Origin: Cryptomeria japonica
Lineage: Eukaryota > Streptophyta > Pinopsida > Cupressales > Cupressaceae
DNA: 64,000 bases
Direction: 5' to 3'
Assembly: GCF_030272615.1 (NCBI RefSeq)
Contig: NC_081408.1
Coordinates: 614,031,977 to 614,095,976 of the forward strand
Made by a program: the position numbers and the translations under genes. Of this stretch, positions 35,560-46,177 are shown one piece after another; position 1 is the stretch's first letter, and the number at the start of each line of letters is the position of its first letter. The notes beneath the pieces are model-generated. The model was not told where the DNA came from. It did no database searches and saw nothing but the letters and a program-made list of their open reading frames with translations.

Positions 35560-36960
35560 CAATTATTTTCCATTGCCTACAAAAAATTTGTATCCCAAGT
35601 CATATGTCACATAGTCAGTTCCGACTCACCCCTCTATGGAAATATCTACACCTACCTAAAAGATAATATCCTTCCAGTAGATCTATCTCGAAACTAGAAA
35701 CACAACTTTATTTGCCAAGCAACCCGTTATACCCTAACCGCTAACACACTTTACTGCCAAGGTGTTAATGGTAAGTTCTTCTTCGATGTCTAGATCGTAA
35801 CGAATTTGAAACCACCTTGCATGAACTTCATGAAGGTATTTGTGGCACACATTCAGGTGGTCCTACTCTTGCCAAGAAAATTATGAGGATAGGCTATTAT
35901 TGGCTGACCATGGAAAAATAATCATCAGTTTGCTAGAAAATGTCCAAAATGCCAAATTCATGGTAATCTCATACATGCACCAACACAAGAGCTGAAACCA
36001 TTCACTACATCATGGCCATTTTGTCAATGGGGACTCAACCTAGTATGCAAGATCCATCCTTCCTCATCAAATTGACATAAGTTTATCATCACAGCCATTG
36101 AGTATTTTACAAAGTGGATAGAGGTTGTCCCATTAACTACTGTTACCGACAAAACAATATCCTCTTTTATCCTAAATTATCTCATTTGTCGATATGGCAT
36201 TCCTAGTTCCATTATCATAGATAATGGAAGACCTTTCAAGAATCAAGATGTAAAAGAACTGTGTGCATGATTCCATATCCAACATCATTTCTCCACACCT
36301 TACTATCCACAAGGGAATGACCAAGCAGAGGCCTCAAACAAAACCATTTTGAAAATACTCAAGAAGACAATGAATGAGACTAGTCATGATTGGCATGTTC
36401 AACTCAGCCCAACATTATGGGCCTATAGAACTAGCATCTGCACACCTATAGGAGCAACACTATACTCACTTGTGTATGGATCAGATGCTATTCTACCTAT
36501 TGATGTTGAGATTCCATCACTTAGAGTATCACTAAAGGGACTCATTCCAGATGAGGAATATCGTGTAAATAGACTGCAAGAGTTAGAGCTGCTAGATGAG
36601 TGTCAGCACCATGCTTTTGATCATCTCAAAGCATATCAGCAACGCATGTGCCGGAGCTACAATAACAAAGTAAAACCAAGAGCATTTCAAATTGGTGACT
36701 TGGTAATGAAGGAGAATCCCTGCAATCAACAGGATTGGGAAAAGAAGGGCAAATTTGAACCAAATTTGCTAGGTCCTTTTGTCATCATATCCGCTTATGG
36801 ATGGAGGGCATATCAGTTATCTACATCAGAAGGGGACCTATTTGACGAACCTATCAACAATGTGCATCTTAAAAATTTCTATACCTCAGTTATTCAATGC
36901 ATAGATATAAAAATAAAAAATAAAAAAATCTTGAAAACAAATAAAAAAAATGTGCTATAA
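35560..36960 (+). pseudogene. gypsy-1 integrase
   Basis: The HHCC finger region (LHEGICGTHSGG...CPKCQIHGNLIHAP, 35826-35980) contains a frameshift. In the core the first catalytic Asp is Asn (WGLNLV, AAC at 36037-36039). The second Asp (IIIDNGRPFKNQ) and the Glu (GNDQAEASNK) remain. The C-terminal part is a clean 203-codon frame (36349-36960), including GDLVMKENP and LLGPFVI. In-frame stops at about 36076 and 36268. Confidence 0.88.
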
Positions 36961-38476
36961 AAACAAGTAGTGAAATCCTAGCAACATGCGCTATTTGTAA
37001 TAGATCGACTCTTCCATCTATATGTAACCATATCATATCTTTTTCATCCATTTGAACTAATCCTATGGCCATCACAAAACTTTGTAAAATGTAGCACAAT
37101 CTTAGACACACTTAGCGTAGTCACTGTCCTTGATTATCCAAACAATTATCTGCATAAATCTCTCACCATGGCTTGGTGATCAATGTAGATATCCTCATCG
37201 AAAGAAGTGTCTAAAGCTAGGGGCAAAATCCTGATCTCAATGGGGGCATTCCGCTTTATTTTTCATCAAACAGACAGAATTAAAGCAAACAAGGATCAAA
37301 GAATACCAGAGTGACACATGTCAAAAACCTAACTGTTAGACTTAAAATCAAAATCACTGTCAGAATCAACACAAAAACAAAACGCGATGGATGATCTTTT
37401 CTGAATCATGATTTGTCTACTCTTAGCATGAAGTTTGACTGTTTGTATCTTGATTTTTTATTTATTAGATCTCTTGAGCAACTCAAGGATGCATTGAGCT
37501 AGAGAAGCAAAGAAGGAGCTTGATATTTTATTTGGTTTTCTATCTATGAGGTGATCATTCATATGATGTGAATTTGTCTCGAGACATGATTGGAAACATA
37601 TCATTGAAGACATTTCACATTTTTCTCATAAAAATGGTTAACTCTTGTCTGTTTTACGCAAACAACACTCAGGTCATCTTGGTTCAATTATACCTCGATG
37701 CTTGTGTCATTTTACAATATCAAAATCCATGTAAGTGGTACTCAGGTCATCATGGTTCATATATACCATTTATGTTTGTATTAACTCCCAACATTTCAAA
37801 ATCTCAATGATGACAAAAAGGGTGCAAACAATTGGCTAAAAGGAGTGACAATGAGAAACAATTAGACTTGCATAAATCATTATCATTAGTGCATTTAGTG
37901 ACATTCATCATCATTATCATCACATCCTATGTATATCATATACCCATCACATAAATGCATTTACCATAATCATCATCATATCAACATTTTTTTATCAAGT
38001 AAGCATATATCACCTTCAAAATATATAGATTACCATCATCATATAAATAACATCCATTGCATCCATACATCATCATATACTCAATACATCCACACATTGC
38101 ATCTATAAATCATCATCACATTATAAAACATCATAAGATAGAACTCATCACATCAATCATCATCACAGAACATCACATGTGAACCAAGGGAAAATCACTG
38201 TCATATCTCAAATAATCTCAAAAGAAAGGTTAAAGTATACAAATAAATATCATTTATGTATATAAGTACATCAAAGATGATCTATATCACAAAATGAGAC
38301 AATCGAGTATGACTATCTCCAGAGGTAGAAGGTCTCATAGCATATGTCCCCACTCCTGGGTCCCCACTAGGAGGATCACACCGTAAAGGTCCCATCACAC
38401 CTTTGCTCTCCATCCTAGAATGACTACATCGAGATCAGGTGGAAGCTATTGCAACGTAGCTAGGTGCTCTCTGCTC
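36961..38476 (+). other. gypsy-1 post-pol region, simple sequence
   Basis: No supported gene. 37666-37765 holds two similar copies of ACTCAGGTCATC(T/A)TGGTTCA about 75 bp apart. 37870-38190 is dominated by CATCAT/ATCATCA simple sequence. The antisense Plant Mobile Domain gene ends at 38477. Confidence 0.6.
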
Positions 38477-40158
38477 TCAAGGGACCAAATCATCATATAA
38501 GCGCCAGTAATACTCGACCTCCTTGGCTGAGTACTATATTTCCCTGAGCGTATCTCGAAGTGGGGTACCTGCGGCTTCTCTATCTAATCTGTCAACAAGG
38601 ACCTTCATTCATCTTTGTTTCTCTATCATAGTATCTCTCTTGGTCTGCACCTGAGTAATGTGTCGCTGCTGCGCCAAAATCTGTGCCTGCAATCGTTGCA
38701 CTAAGATCTACAAAGGCCTAATCTGTGCATCTTGCTGATGAGAAGGCACTCTAATCTGAATGGGCACTTGAGAGGAGGTCCCTACTACACCTGTACCTAT
38801 CCGAGGAACCGATGGAGGGAGAATGTCTGATCTCCTCCTCTGTGCAGCCCGCTTACCTCCCACTGCACCTAGCACAAGACCACCACCACCACCTCCACCA
38901 CCCGCATCGTCACCCTCATCATCATCATTCCCGTCATCATCCTCTTTGTGCTTCTATCCTCCTCAACCCTGTAGACACTCCTCCTCATCATCAAAAGTTG
39001 GCACTGGCTTTGTTGGATCGGATAAATAGGCCACGACATGTGCAATCCAATACGTTGAGTACTCCTCAGTCATACCCGTGTCTACCACTCTCACTCTATA
39101 ATCCTAGATCTGGCCAGCTAGACTCATATACTCAACTACCGCCACAACACTGTTTATGGTAGGCCCCCACTCTGGTACATCTTGCTGATGATGAGCATAT
39201 AAACAGGCTCCATGTGGTATACCCTGTTGTCGTCCATACTGTCTATAGACCCGATTGTGTAGAAATCTCTCAATAATAAAGGGTATCCACTTGATCAAGT
39301 ACCTGGACATATATACATAGGGAATCTCTAGCCCATCCTCCGCCCATACCTCACAATCGATATACGACCTCCAGCTGACTGTGTCTATATCATCCAACAC
39401 TCGACGATAGTACTTTAGTTTGCCCAACTTTCGTTGGACAACTACACCTGTATATCCATATGTGTAAGGTCGGCCAGCTAGTCTATCCCTATCTACAAGT
39501 GGTTGTGTCACCTCTATATGGTCCTAGGCCCACACCTATAGAAATGTAATCCCTATTGATAAACTCGTGTATCCTCGATATATGACCTAGTGAAGCTCCC
39601 TGTATAGGTGGGCCAACAACATGACCCCCACGCAAACCTCCTCCCCTGTGTCACCATGTCCTCCAAAACTAAACCCCATCCCACTGCCAGTCTTTTCGAG
39701 CTACGGTTGGGACATAAGAAACCACCAAGAAATCCTGCCATTATAGATGGTAGAGGAGAATAACTGTCTGCTATCTCCTGCCAAGGGATCTCATAACCAC
39801 TAATCTGCTCATCTTGAAATACTCATCATAGGGCCTCAGTGCCACCCTCCTTAGTGTGCTCATATGGTAGCAAGTCTCTTACCACCAAAATCTGCAAGAT
39901 CCTGTAGAAAACCTCAGGCATCACCATCATCTCCTCTTTTGCTAGATGGAAGGTGTTGGTGTTGTTGTGCCAACTCTCTGCCAAAGTTGTCAATAAACCC
40001 TAGTTAATGATATATCGGAGCATGTCAAGAAGAGACTATAATCCACATCTCTTAATCTCTCTCTCTTTGCCTGTGTAAGTCGAGGGATCAGTCTCCATGG
40101 CTTCGAGAATCTCTCGAGAGACTGTAGCACACCTAATACCGCTTGCAAATCCAAACAT
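38477..40158 (-). pseudogene. Antisense Plant Mobile Domain (PMD) gene carried by gypsy-1
   Basis: Read on the minus strand from ATG 40156-40158 to TGA 38477-38479, about 560 codons with several stops. N-terminal PMD signatures: LLTTLAESWHNNTNTFHLAKE followed by EMMVMPEVFYRILQILVV (39850-39990), then SYSPLPSIMAGFLGGFLCP (39700-39760) and GRRFAWGSC (39620-39650). Next comes LVDRDRLAGRPYTYGYTG and the well-conserved 39104-39511 segment. The C-terminal tail is acidic (DDDGNDDDEGDDA), then a Gly run, then basic (KRAAQRRR), then a Gln-rich coil near 38640-38720. PMD proteins (MAIN/MAIL family and transposon-borne copies) are known from plant transposons; molecular function is unsettled. The ORFs on the + strand here are shadows. 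The frame is broken in the N-terminal half but largely open at 39104-39741. Confidence 0.8.
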
Positions 40159-40258
40159 ATCCACCATCAGTCATCGATCCGATCAATTCTATCAATACAA
40201 ATCAACTCAATCAATTACACTAAAAATGTAATATCAAGATCCCACTATGAATCAGAAA

Positions 40259-40492
40259 CATATCAGTGAATCATATCCAGTCAAGACCATCATATCAGCA
40301 ATAAACTTAACGAATTCATATCAGAGAGCTTCATATCAAGATATCAGTAATCCATATCGTGACTCATATCAATGCACCATATCAGAGAAACATATCCAAA
40401 AATTCAATCCAAAGACCCATATCAGGCAAAAAAACTCCATCGGACCCATATCAACATCAAAATAATCTAAACACACCCATCACATCATATCT
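40259..40492 (-). repeat. CATATC word cluster upstream of the antisense PMD gene
   Basis: Twelve CATATC(A/C/G/T) words in about 235 bp on the + strand (GATATG on the minus strand), at about 40259, 40268, 40289, 40317, 40330, 40352, 40364, 40377, 40390, 40420, 40447 and 40487. It sits between the TAGCGCAT array and the PMD start codon. Confidence 0.7.
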
Positions 40493-40550
40493 CAATTCAT
40501 TCAAAATCAAAAAATATCTCAACAAACAAACATTTCGCAACTTTAGCCTT

Positions 40551-40849
40551 ATGCGCTAAATCAGACGTTCTACATGCTAATTTGCTCGATATGAGTTATT
40601 TTTTCATTCAATTCACTAAAGATCACGGTCTATGCGCTAAAACAAACATCAATTGCACTATCTTATGTGACCAACACACCTAAAAATGCTATGCACTAAA
40701 TGTCAAATCGAATACGCTAATATATTTTTCGTATGGGCTACATCTAATCTATGCGCTAACCTATAATTTGTACATGCAAAAACCTTACCCTAGGTTTTTC
40801 ATCCACTATTTTTCATCATGTATGCACTAAAACCCTAGTCCTACGTGCT
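40551..40849 (-). repeat. Antisense motif array (TAGCGCAT on the minus strand)
   Basis: Nine ATGCGCTA-type words (reverse complement of TAGCGCAT) at 40551, 40572, 40632, 40653, 40691, 40712, 40751, 40822 and 40842. Variants ATGCACTA and ACGTGCTA are partly CpG decay. Several spacings are again near 20 or its multiples. Upstream of the PMD gene in its own sense. Confidence 0.8.
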
Positions 40850-41428
40850 AAAACGTCAAAATTCGACCCTAAAAATTGAAAAACGTGACAAAAATCCATG
40901 AAAATCATATAAAAAGATAAGGATTTTTGGCACTTACTGGTGGTCCATACATGACGGGTCTATGATATCGCCTAACGCGCTCAAAATGGTGAGAATGGTA
41001 GGGAATCAACATTGTCTCGTTAGAGCTCCAAATGCACAAATCACAAAAAGACAAGTGTAAAATACCTTTTTAAGAGGGTAAAAGGGAGGATTAATAAGTG
41101 GGTATATATTTTTCCACTTTTTCGTATTTATTAACCTAACCAACATCATTTTTTTCAGGAGACGAATCGATTGATGAATCTTTAACCAATTTACCAACAT
41201 CAATACGATCGATAAAATCACAAAATTCAAAAAACAATTCAAACTTTTTCACCAAAAATAAAAAATTCTCGATTCATCTCCCGAGGGGGCATCATCACAA
41301 TATCATTAATCAAATCTGCATCTGGGGCATTATATCAAATAGTTTGACAAGCGACACCATATCGATAAAAATTTTGCAACATATCAAGAGATTTTTGTTT
41401 GAATCAACATGTGTACACACATCACTTC
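40850..41428 (+). other. gypsy-1 3' untranslated stretch, no gene seen
   Basis: AT-rich sequence between the antisense motif array and the polypurine tract. The 78-codon minus frame at 41006-41242 shows no domain. Confidence 0.5.
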
Positions 41429-41442
41429 AAAGAGGGGCAAAA
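41429..41442 (+). promoter_or_regulatory. gypsy-1 polypurine tract
   Basis: AAAGAGGGGCAAAA directly before the 3' LTR start TGTAGATT. Confidence 0.75.
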
Positions 41443-42871
41443 TGTAGATTTATAAATCTGACCATCTATTCATCAAAACCACATTCCTCTATTAATTAAA
41501 TCATATTTAATTAATTTCCCCACTTTCATCTATTTGATTAAATAAACTATTCAATTTATTTAATTAAATTCATCTAATCATGTTCTAGATTTTAATTAAA
41601 TAAATCACAAGTTATTTAATTAAATCTCCTTCCCCTTTTAATTAAATTCACATTTAATTAAAAATTCCCTTCCAATTTAAATAAATCAAAATTTTATTTA
41701 AATTAGGCAAGTTGTCATCCACTTTTTGGAATAAATCAGTTTATTTCAAAAATAAAATCCAAAAATACCTCCCAATTGCATTCTCCTAACAAATCCATTT
41801 GCATGAATAATCCTCTTCTAAAGCCTTCTAGATTCTTCTAATCATCCTAAATTAGCCTAATTCATCTCTTAAACATTTGCACATTCCTTAAGAGAAGTCA
41901 TTTCTCAAAAATGCCTCAAAGTCTTTGAAATGCATTGAAGGCTTTATCTCCTCAACAAGTTAACCTTCAAAGTCTTCCTAATCATTAATGGTTAATCCAA
42001 CATCAACTCATGGTTAGAGGCTTTTGCTCTAATTTAACCCTCATTTAACGTAGGGGTTTCATCAAACATTCATTGTTTTGACCCTAGTTATCTTATTAAG
42101 CTTTGAAAAAGAGTTTACCCTTTGGGTAAAAGATTTATCCATTGGTTAATTCTAATTAACCCTAACCACACTCTCCTAGGGTGACCCTCATGTCTTCTTG
42201 GGCATTTAATGCCTCTTACATCTCCTCTCAAGCCACCTCTTGTTGACAATTGTCACCATTTCATTGGTAAAACTTGTAAACATGGACTAAGTAACTTTCA
42301 ATCCTAGCCCTTGTTAAGATTATTGAATCTTAGCCATCCATTTCCCTATTTTCCCTATAAATAGGAGTCACTTTCTTCATAAACCATATCCAAGTTTTTA
42401 TGCATCTACACTATTGTTTGATTAAACCAACCATTTTAGTTTCTCTTTGTTAGAATAGCATTTTTAGCATTTAGAAGCATTTTATATCATTCAGATAGCA
42501 TATCCATGTTAGTATATCATGTTAGCATAGTTTGTTAATATCCTTACCATAGCTTCATCTTCATCATAGCTTAGTATCATATCTTAATAATCATCAACAT
42601 ATCATATAGATCTTATATGCATTATTGCATATAGATCATTTTTATCACTTGTTCTTGGAGGTGTCATTCGTAAGTCATTTTGCTCAATGATCTGAGAGAA
42701 ACCATTGACTTGAGGGATCCTATAAGATAGAGAACAATTAGACACATCTTGGGAAGTTAACTTGTTTAAATTAGTTTAAGCTTAGTTAATCTTTGTACTC
42801 AAAATTTTCATTGGTATGTTAGCTTTTTTATCTCAATTTTCAGATTTTGATCACACTAAATCTTGCATACA
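41443..42871 (+). repeat. gypsy-1 3' LTR
   Basis: 1429 bp, uninterrupted, TGTAGATT...GCATACA, TATA box at 42357-42364. It gives the undisturbed reference for the split 5' LTR and is followed by the GTTAT target repeat (42872-42876). Confidence 0.95.
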
Positions 42872-42876
42872 GTTAT

Positions 42877-43459
42877 AATAATTTTTTTTTTTTGGATTTA
42901 TAGCTAACATATTATTGTTTACAAAAATGTATCTAAAATGCACCAAGATATCTCTTTATTAAGGTACCTATTTTTGACCAATTATCATATAAAAATGAAA
43001 AGAGACACCTTGAGAAAGATATCTCTTCACATATTTTAAATAGATTTTTATAAATATAAACAAAATATTTTATTGAACTGTCTTAAATATATATATAAAT
43101 GTCGTTAAACCCTTTCATATATTAATAAAATATATTTTCAACTAAATGTGTACTATGATTTCTTGTAACACTATAACCTTATTCATAATCTATAAAAAAT
43201 AAACATAAATTTTAATTAGTTAGAATTTAGTTCACGAAAGGATTTAATATAACTTTTTAATATGATAGCCTTTTACATATCCATGAAAACTATACTAAAT
43301 AATTTAGTATAACTTTTTTTAGACAAAATAATATAATTTTTATAAAACACATTAAATGTTATCAATTATATATTTCAATAGAAAAATTATTACTTTATTT
43401 TATTTTGATCGGTAACCTGTATTTTCATTAATATTATAAGAGTTTATACAATAATACTT
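42877..43459. other. AT-rich spacer, no gene seen
   Basis: Strongly AT-rich host-like DNA to the right of gypsy-1, with no ORF or repeat structure I can support. Confidence 0.6.
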
Positions 43460-44062
43460 CTAGTAAAGGAAAAAATGGGGTGAACCCTTGAGCCAATCAC
43501 TATTACACGTCCTCTTCTTTTTTACCCTTGCGAGCCACATTGCCACCTCCCTTTCTCTGATGTATTCCTTCAAATTGTCCCAACCAAGCCTTGCTTCCTT
43601 TGCCATTGCACTATGATCCACACCATCATACCATAAAACAAATGGCCTAACCTCCACATCGCCCCCTTCCAACATAATTCCTTCACCAAAGGGGCATCTC
43701 AAGCCCCTGGCCACCATCTCTCTCACCAACAAAGAAGTCAAACCACAAAGGGAATGGTTAGGGATGCAAGCTTTAGCAACCTAAAGAACTTCCTCCTTTG
43801 TTCCAAATGTCAAGCCCCAAATGATCACCATGGAGATTATATTTGCATTAGTCCTATGTAAAAATTTTGATTGAAGATAATCTTCCCCTAGCAATACCTC
43901 CATTATCTATAAAAAGGATGGGTTGTCGAACTTGAATATACCACCTAATCTCTTCTCAAACACCTTCCCAAAGAATGCAAGTTGTTGTTTAATGGAGTAA
44001 AATGAGAAATTTGATTCTGTCACAGCTTGTTGTTCACACCACAAGCTTACCCCTATCACCAT
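43460..44062 (-). pseudogene. Unrecognised broken ORF, about 200 codons
   Basis: ATG at 44060-44062 opens a single register running to the stop at 43460, with only two in-frame TAG codons (after FDNPSFL and after KEEVL). The predicted text looks protein-like: SLWCEQQAVTESNFSFYSI, FFGKVFEKRLGGIFKF, GIMLEGGDVEVRPFVLWYDG, REREVAMWLARVKKK. I do not recognise the family. It could be a host pseudogene or part of a transposable element. The RNase H fragment 500 bp upstream on the same strand makes the second plausible. Confidence 0.5.
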
Positions 44063-44566
44063 CTAAACCTTGCCACACATTATGCCACCTTGGAAAACAA
44101 ATAAATTGTCTTCTTATCAATTTCAGCTCCTTCACCTCACATCAAATCAAACTAATAACCATAAATGCAATTCCCCTTCCTTGATTCCCAAATCTACCAA
44201 GTCATCATATTTGAAACTCATCGCACATGCCACCTTTTATCCACCGCGCCATAAAGCTGAGATTAAAAAATGGTGGCGGGCCACATAAAATGTCATAATA
44301 GCACGAAAAGGACAAGACAGGAAATGCCCAAAAAAAGCCTAAAAATTTGAGAGTAGTACATCACATGCCAGCTTCGGCAACTGTAGGGGACCCATCATCA
44401 TTTGAACCAAACTACCACCTTTCTTCATGACAACTTAATTTTCTCCCTTTATTGGACATAAAACCAACCTTTGACCTTCTCTACGGATATGTGAAATTTT
44501 AATATCTTGAAATTTTTTAATTTTCTACCCAATAATATTAATTATTTTATTGATTTTCTAACAGTG

Positions 44567-44824
44567 GAAGATGCCTTTAGAAATAGCCTCCGTTACATTT
44601 TTTAATCACCTTCCAAATGCATCTTTAAGGCTGAAAGTTTCTTTGCAAGTGAGACTGCAAGCTTGCACTTCTGCTTCATTGTTTGTTCCATACTGCAAAG
44701 GCCTAACTCCTTTTGCCAAAACCACTCCTTCTTCATTTCTTGCAATGCAACCCACACCCAAAATTTTAGGGTTACCTTGAGCCGCACCATCAAAGTCGAT
44801 CTTGACCCAACCGTACTCCATTTT
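44567..44824 (-). pseudogene. RNase H fragment of LINE/RVT_3 type
   Basis: Minus-strand frame WVKIDFDGAAQGNPKILGVG, then NNEAEVQAC; after a one-base frameshift, an EGDxKNVTEAI-like third motif. This matches the plant RNase H-like domain found at the end of LINE polyproteins and in domesticated copies: Asp in FDGA, Glu in NEAE, Asp in EGD. Only this domain is present, so it is a fragment; no RT was seen next to it. Confidence 0.7.
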
Positions 44825-45064
44825 TTCCCAACCACACCAAATTTTGTATCATGGGTAGGATGAATCCTACTAGGCTCATTAATGAACAATAAATAACTCA
44901 TTATTTTAATAATATATATAGATTTAAATAATATTTAATTGTTTAATAAATACTATTATATATTTGTTTTCAAATATAAGACTAAATTTATATACTATTT
45001 TTTAAACTAATTATACCTGGAAAAATTCATAATAGACATTAAGTTTCCACAATCCATTAGATAT

Positions 45065-45330
45065 TGATCAGCTATTTCTGGATTCGATTGTGTGTAAAAT
45101 TTTGCATCAACATTTCAGATCACACTTTGTGATCCATCATCAGGATGAAAAGAAGTTAGAGAGCATGCAAAAGTGAAAGAAAAGAAGTTAGAGAGCATAC
45201 AGAAGCGAAAGATCATCTTTCACTTTCGATTTCTCTCTAACTTCTTTTTATCCTCATGATGGATCACAGAGTGTGATATGATATGTTAATGCAAATTTTA
45301 TACACAATCAAATCCAGAAATAGCTGATCA
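45065..45330. mobile_element. Foldback MITE-like element
   Basis: Long inverted repeat. The left arm starts TGATCAGCTATTTCTGGATT and the right arm ends AATCCAGAAATAGCTGATCA. The arms run inward through TGTGTGTAAAATTTTGCAT / ATGCAAATTTTATACACA and GATCCATCATCAGGAT / ATCCTCATGATGGATC to a centre near GAAAGATCATCTTTC (45210). The left arm has a duplicated AAAAGAAGTTAGAGAGCAT block. It encodes nothing. The word AAATTCATAATAG occurs just outside on both sides (about 45024 and 45330), perhaps a target repeat or older duplication. Confidence 0.75.
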
Positions 45331-45688
45331 AATTCATAATAGTTCAGATCTAAACTTACTATTGATTTATAATCTTTGGATTATTTCTCACCCTTTCTTA
45401 AATTCTTGTTTCACAATATTAATGGAAGAAAAAAAGAGAGTTAATGTCTATCACAACTAAAACAATTTAAATTGTATATAAGATTTAAAACACTTGTAGA
45501 CATGTTCTAATTGACCAATTCAAAATTATCAAATTATTAATTAAAATTAAATTATTGATTTCTTCACTTTCAATTTTTTAAAAATCTTAACAATAGAAAA
45601 ATGAGTTTAAAATTTCTTAATTTCAATTAGTTAGCCCATGTAGACTTCTATCATGTTTGGTTATAAAAAAATTATTATTGCTTCATAG

Positions 45689-45843
45689 ATGATTAGATCA
45701 CATACCGTCTACATATTAAGATGATTAGATCACATACCGTCTACATATTAAGAAAAAAATGTGAACAAAAATTTATAAAATAAAGTAATAAAAAATCTAC
45801 AACAAAATAAAGTAATAAAAAATCTACAACAAAATAAAGTAAT
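45689..45843. repeat. Two short tandem duplications downstream of ALMT copy B
   Basis: A 32-bp unit (ATGATTAGATCACATACCGT...) is duplicated exactly at 45689-45720 and 45721-45752. A 27-bp unit (AAAATAAAGTAATAAAAAAT...) is duplicated at 45777-45803 and 45804-45830, with a 13-bp partial third copy. Confidence 0.9.
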
Positions 45844-46177
45844 TCACTTATAAGACTTGGAGACTAATCTAAAAATGATCAAATACAGTTCTTTGATTGT
45901 CTGAGTCTCAATTGTATTTGACCTGGTTGTCCTGTCGAAGCAAACTAATTCTCCCAAACAAATTCCTCAGCTGAAGAATAACAAATTACGTAACTGGCAT
46001 AGATAAATTCAAATTACGTAACTATTGTCAACAAAACTGTCACAGCTAAGAAATAGCACAGGGCTAATCCTAACAAAATTAGAACACTGCCATTTCTTTG
46101 ACCATTCCCAGCCTCTCTGAAAATCGTAGACCGACGGCATGAATGCAGGTAAAGAGTATAAACTTCAGAAAAAAAAA

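Larger units (their letters stand above)
8108..42871 (+). mobile_element. gypsy-1: Tat-type Ty3/gypsy retrotransposon with two nested insertions
   Basis: The LTRs begin TGTAGA and end GCATACA, and the element is flanked by identical GTTAT at 8103-8107 and 42872-42876. Order: 5' LTR, primer site, 2.9-kb leader, gag, protease, RT, RNase H, a second RNase H, integrase, a 4.5-kb post-pol region with an antisense gene, polypurine tract, 3' LTR. The second RNase H between the RT-linked RNase H and integrase is the hallmark of the Tat lineage. Removing copia-2 and gypsy-2 with their duplicated target sites leaves about 17.3 kb, a large element. Every pol domain carries stops or active-site losses, so this copy is dead. 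Confidence 0.93.

Noticed and set aside
38812-39162. Open + strand frame with His/Pro-rich translation
   Set aside because: Shadow of the antisense PMD gene; its His runs are the complement of the Asp/Gly codon repeats.
36961-41442. Envelope-like gene after gypsy-1 pol
   Set aside because: No sense-strand ORF with signal peptide or membrane span; the coding signal there is antisense PMD.
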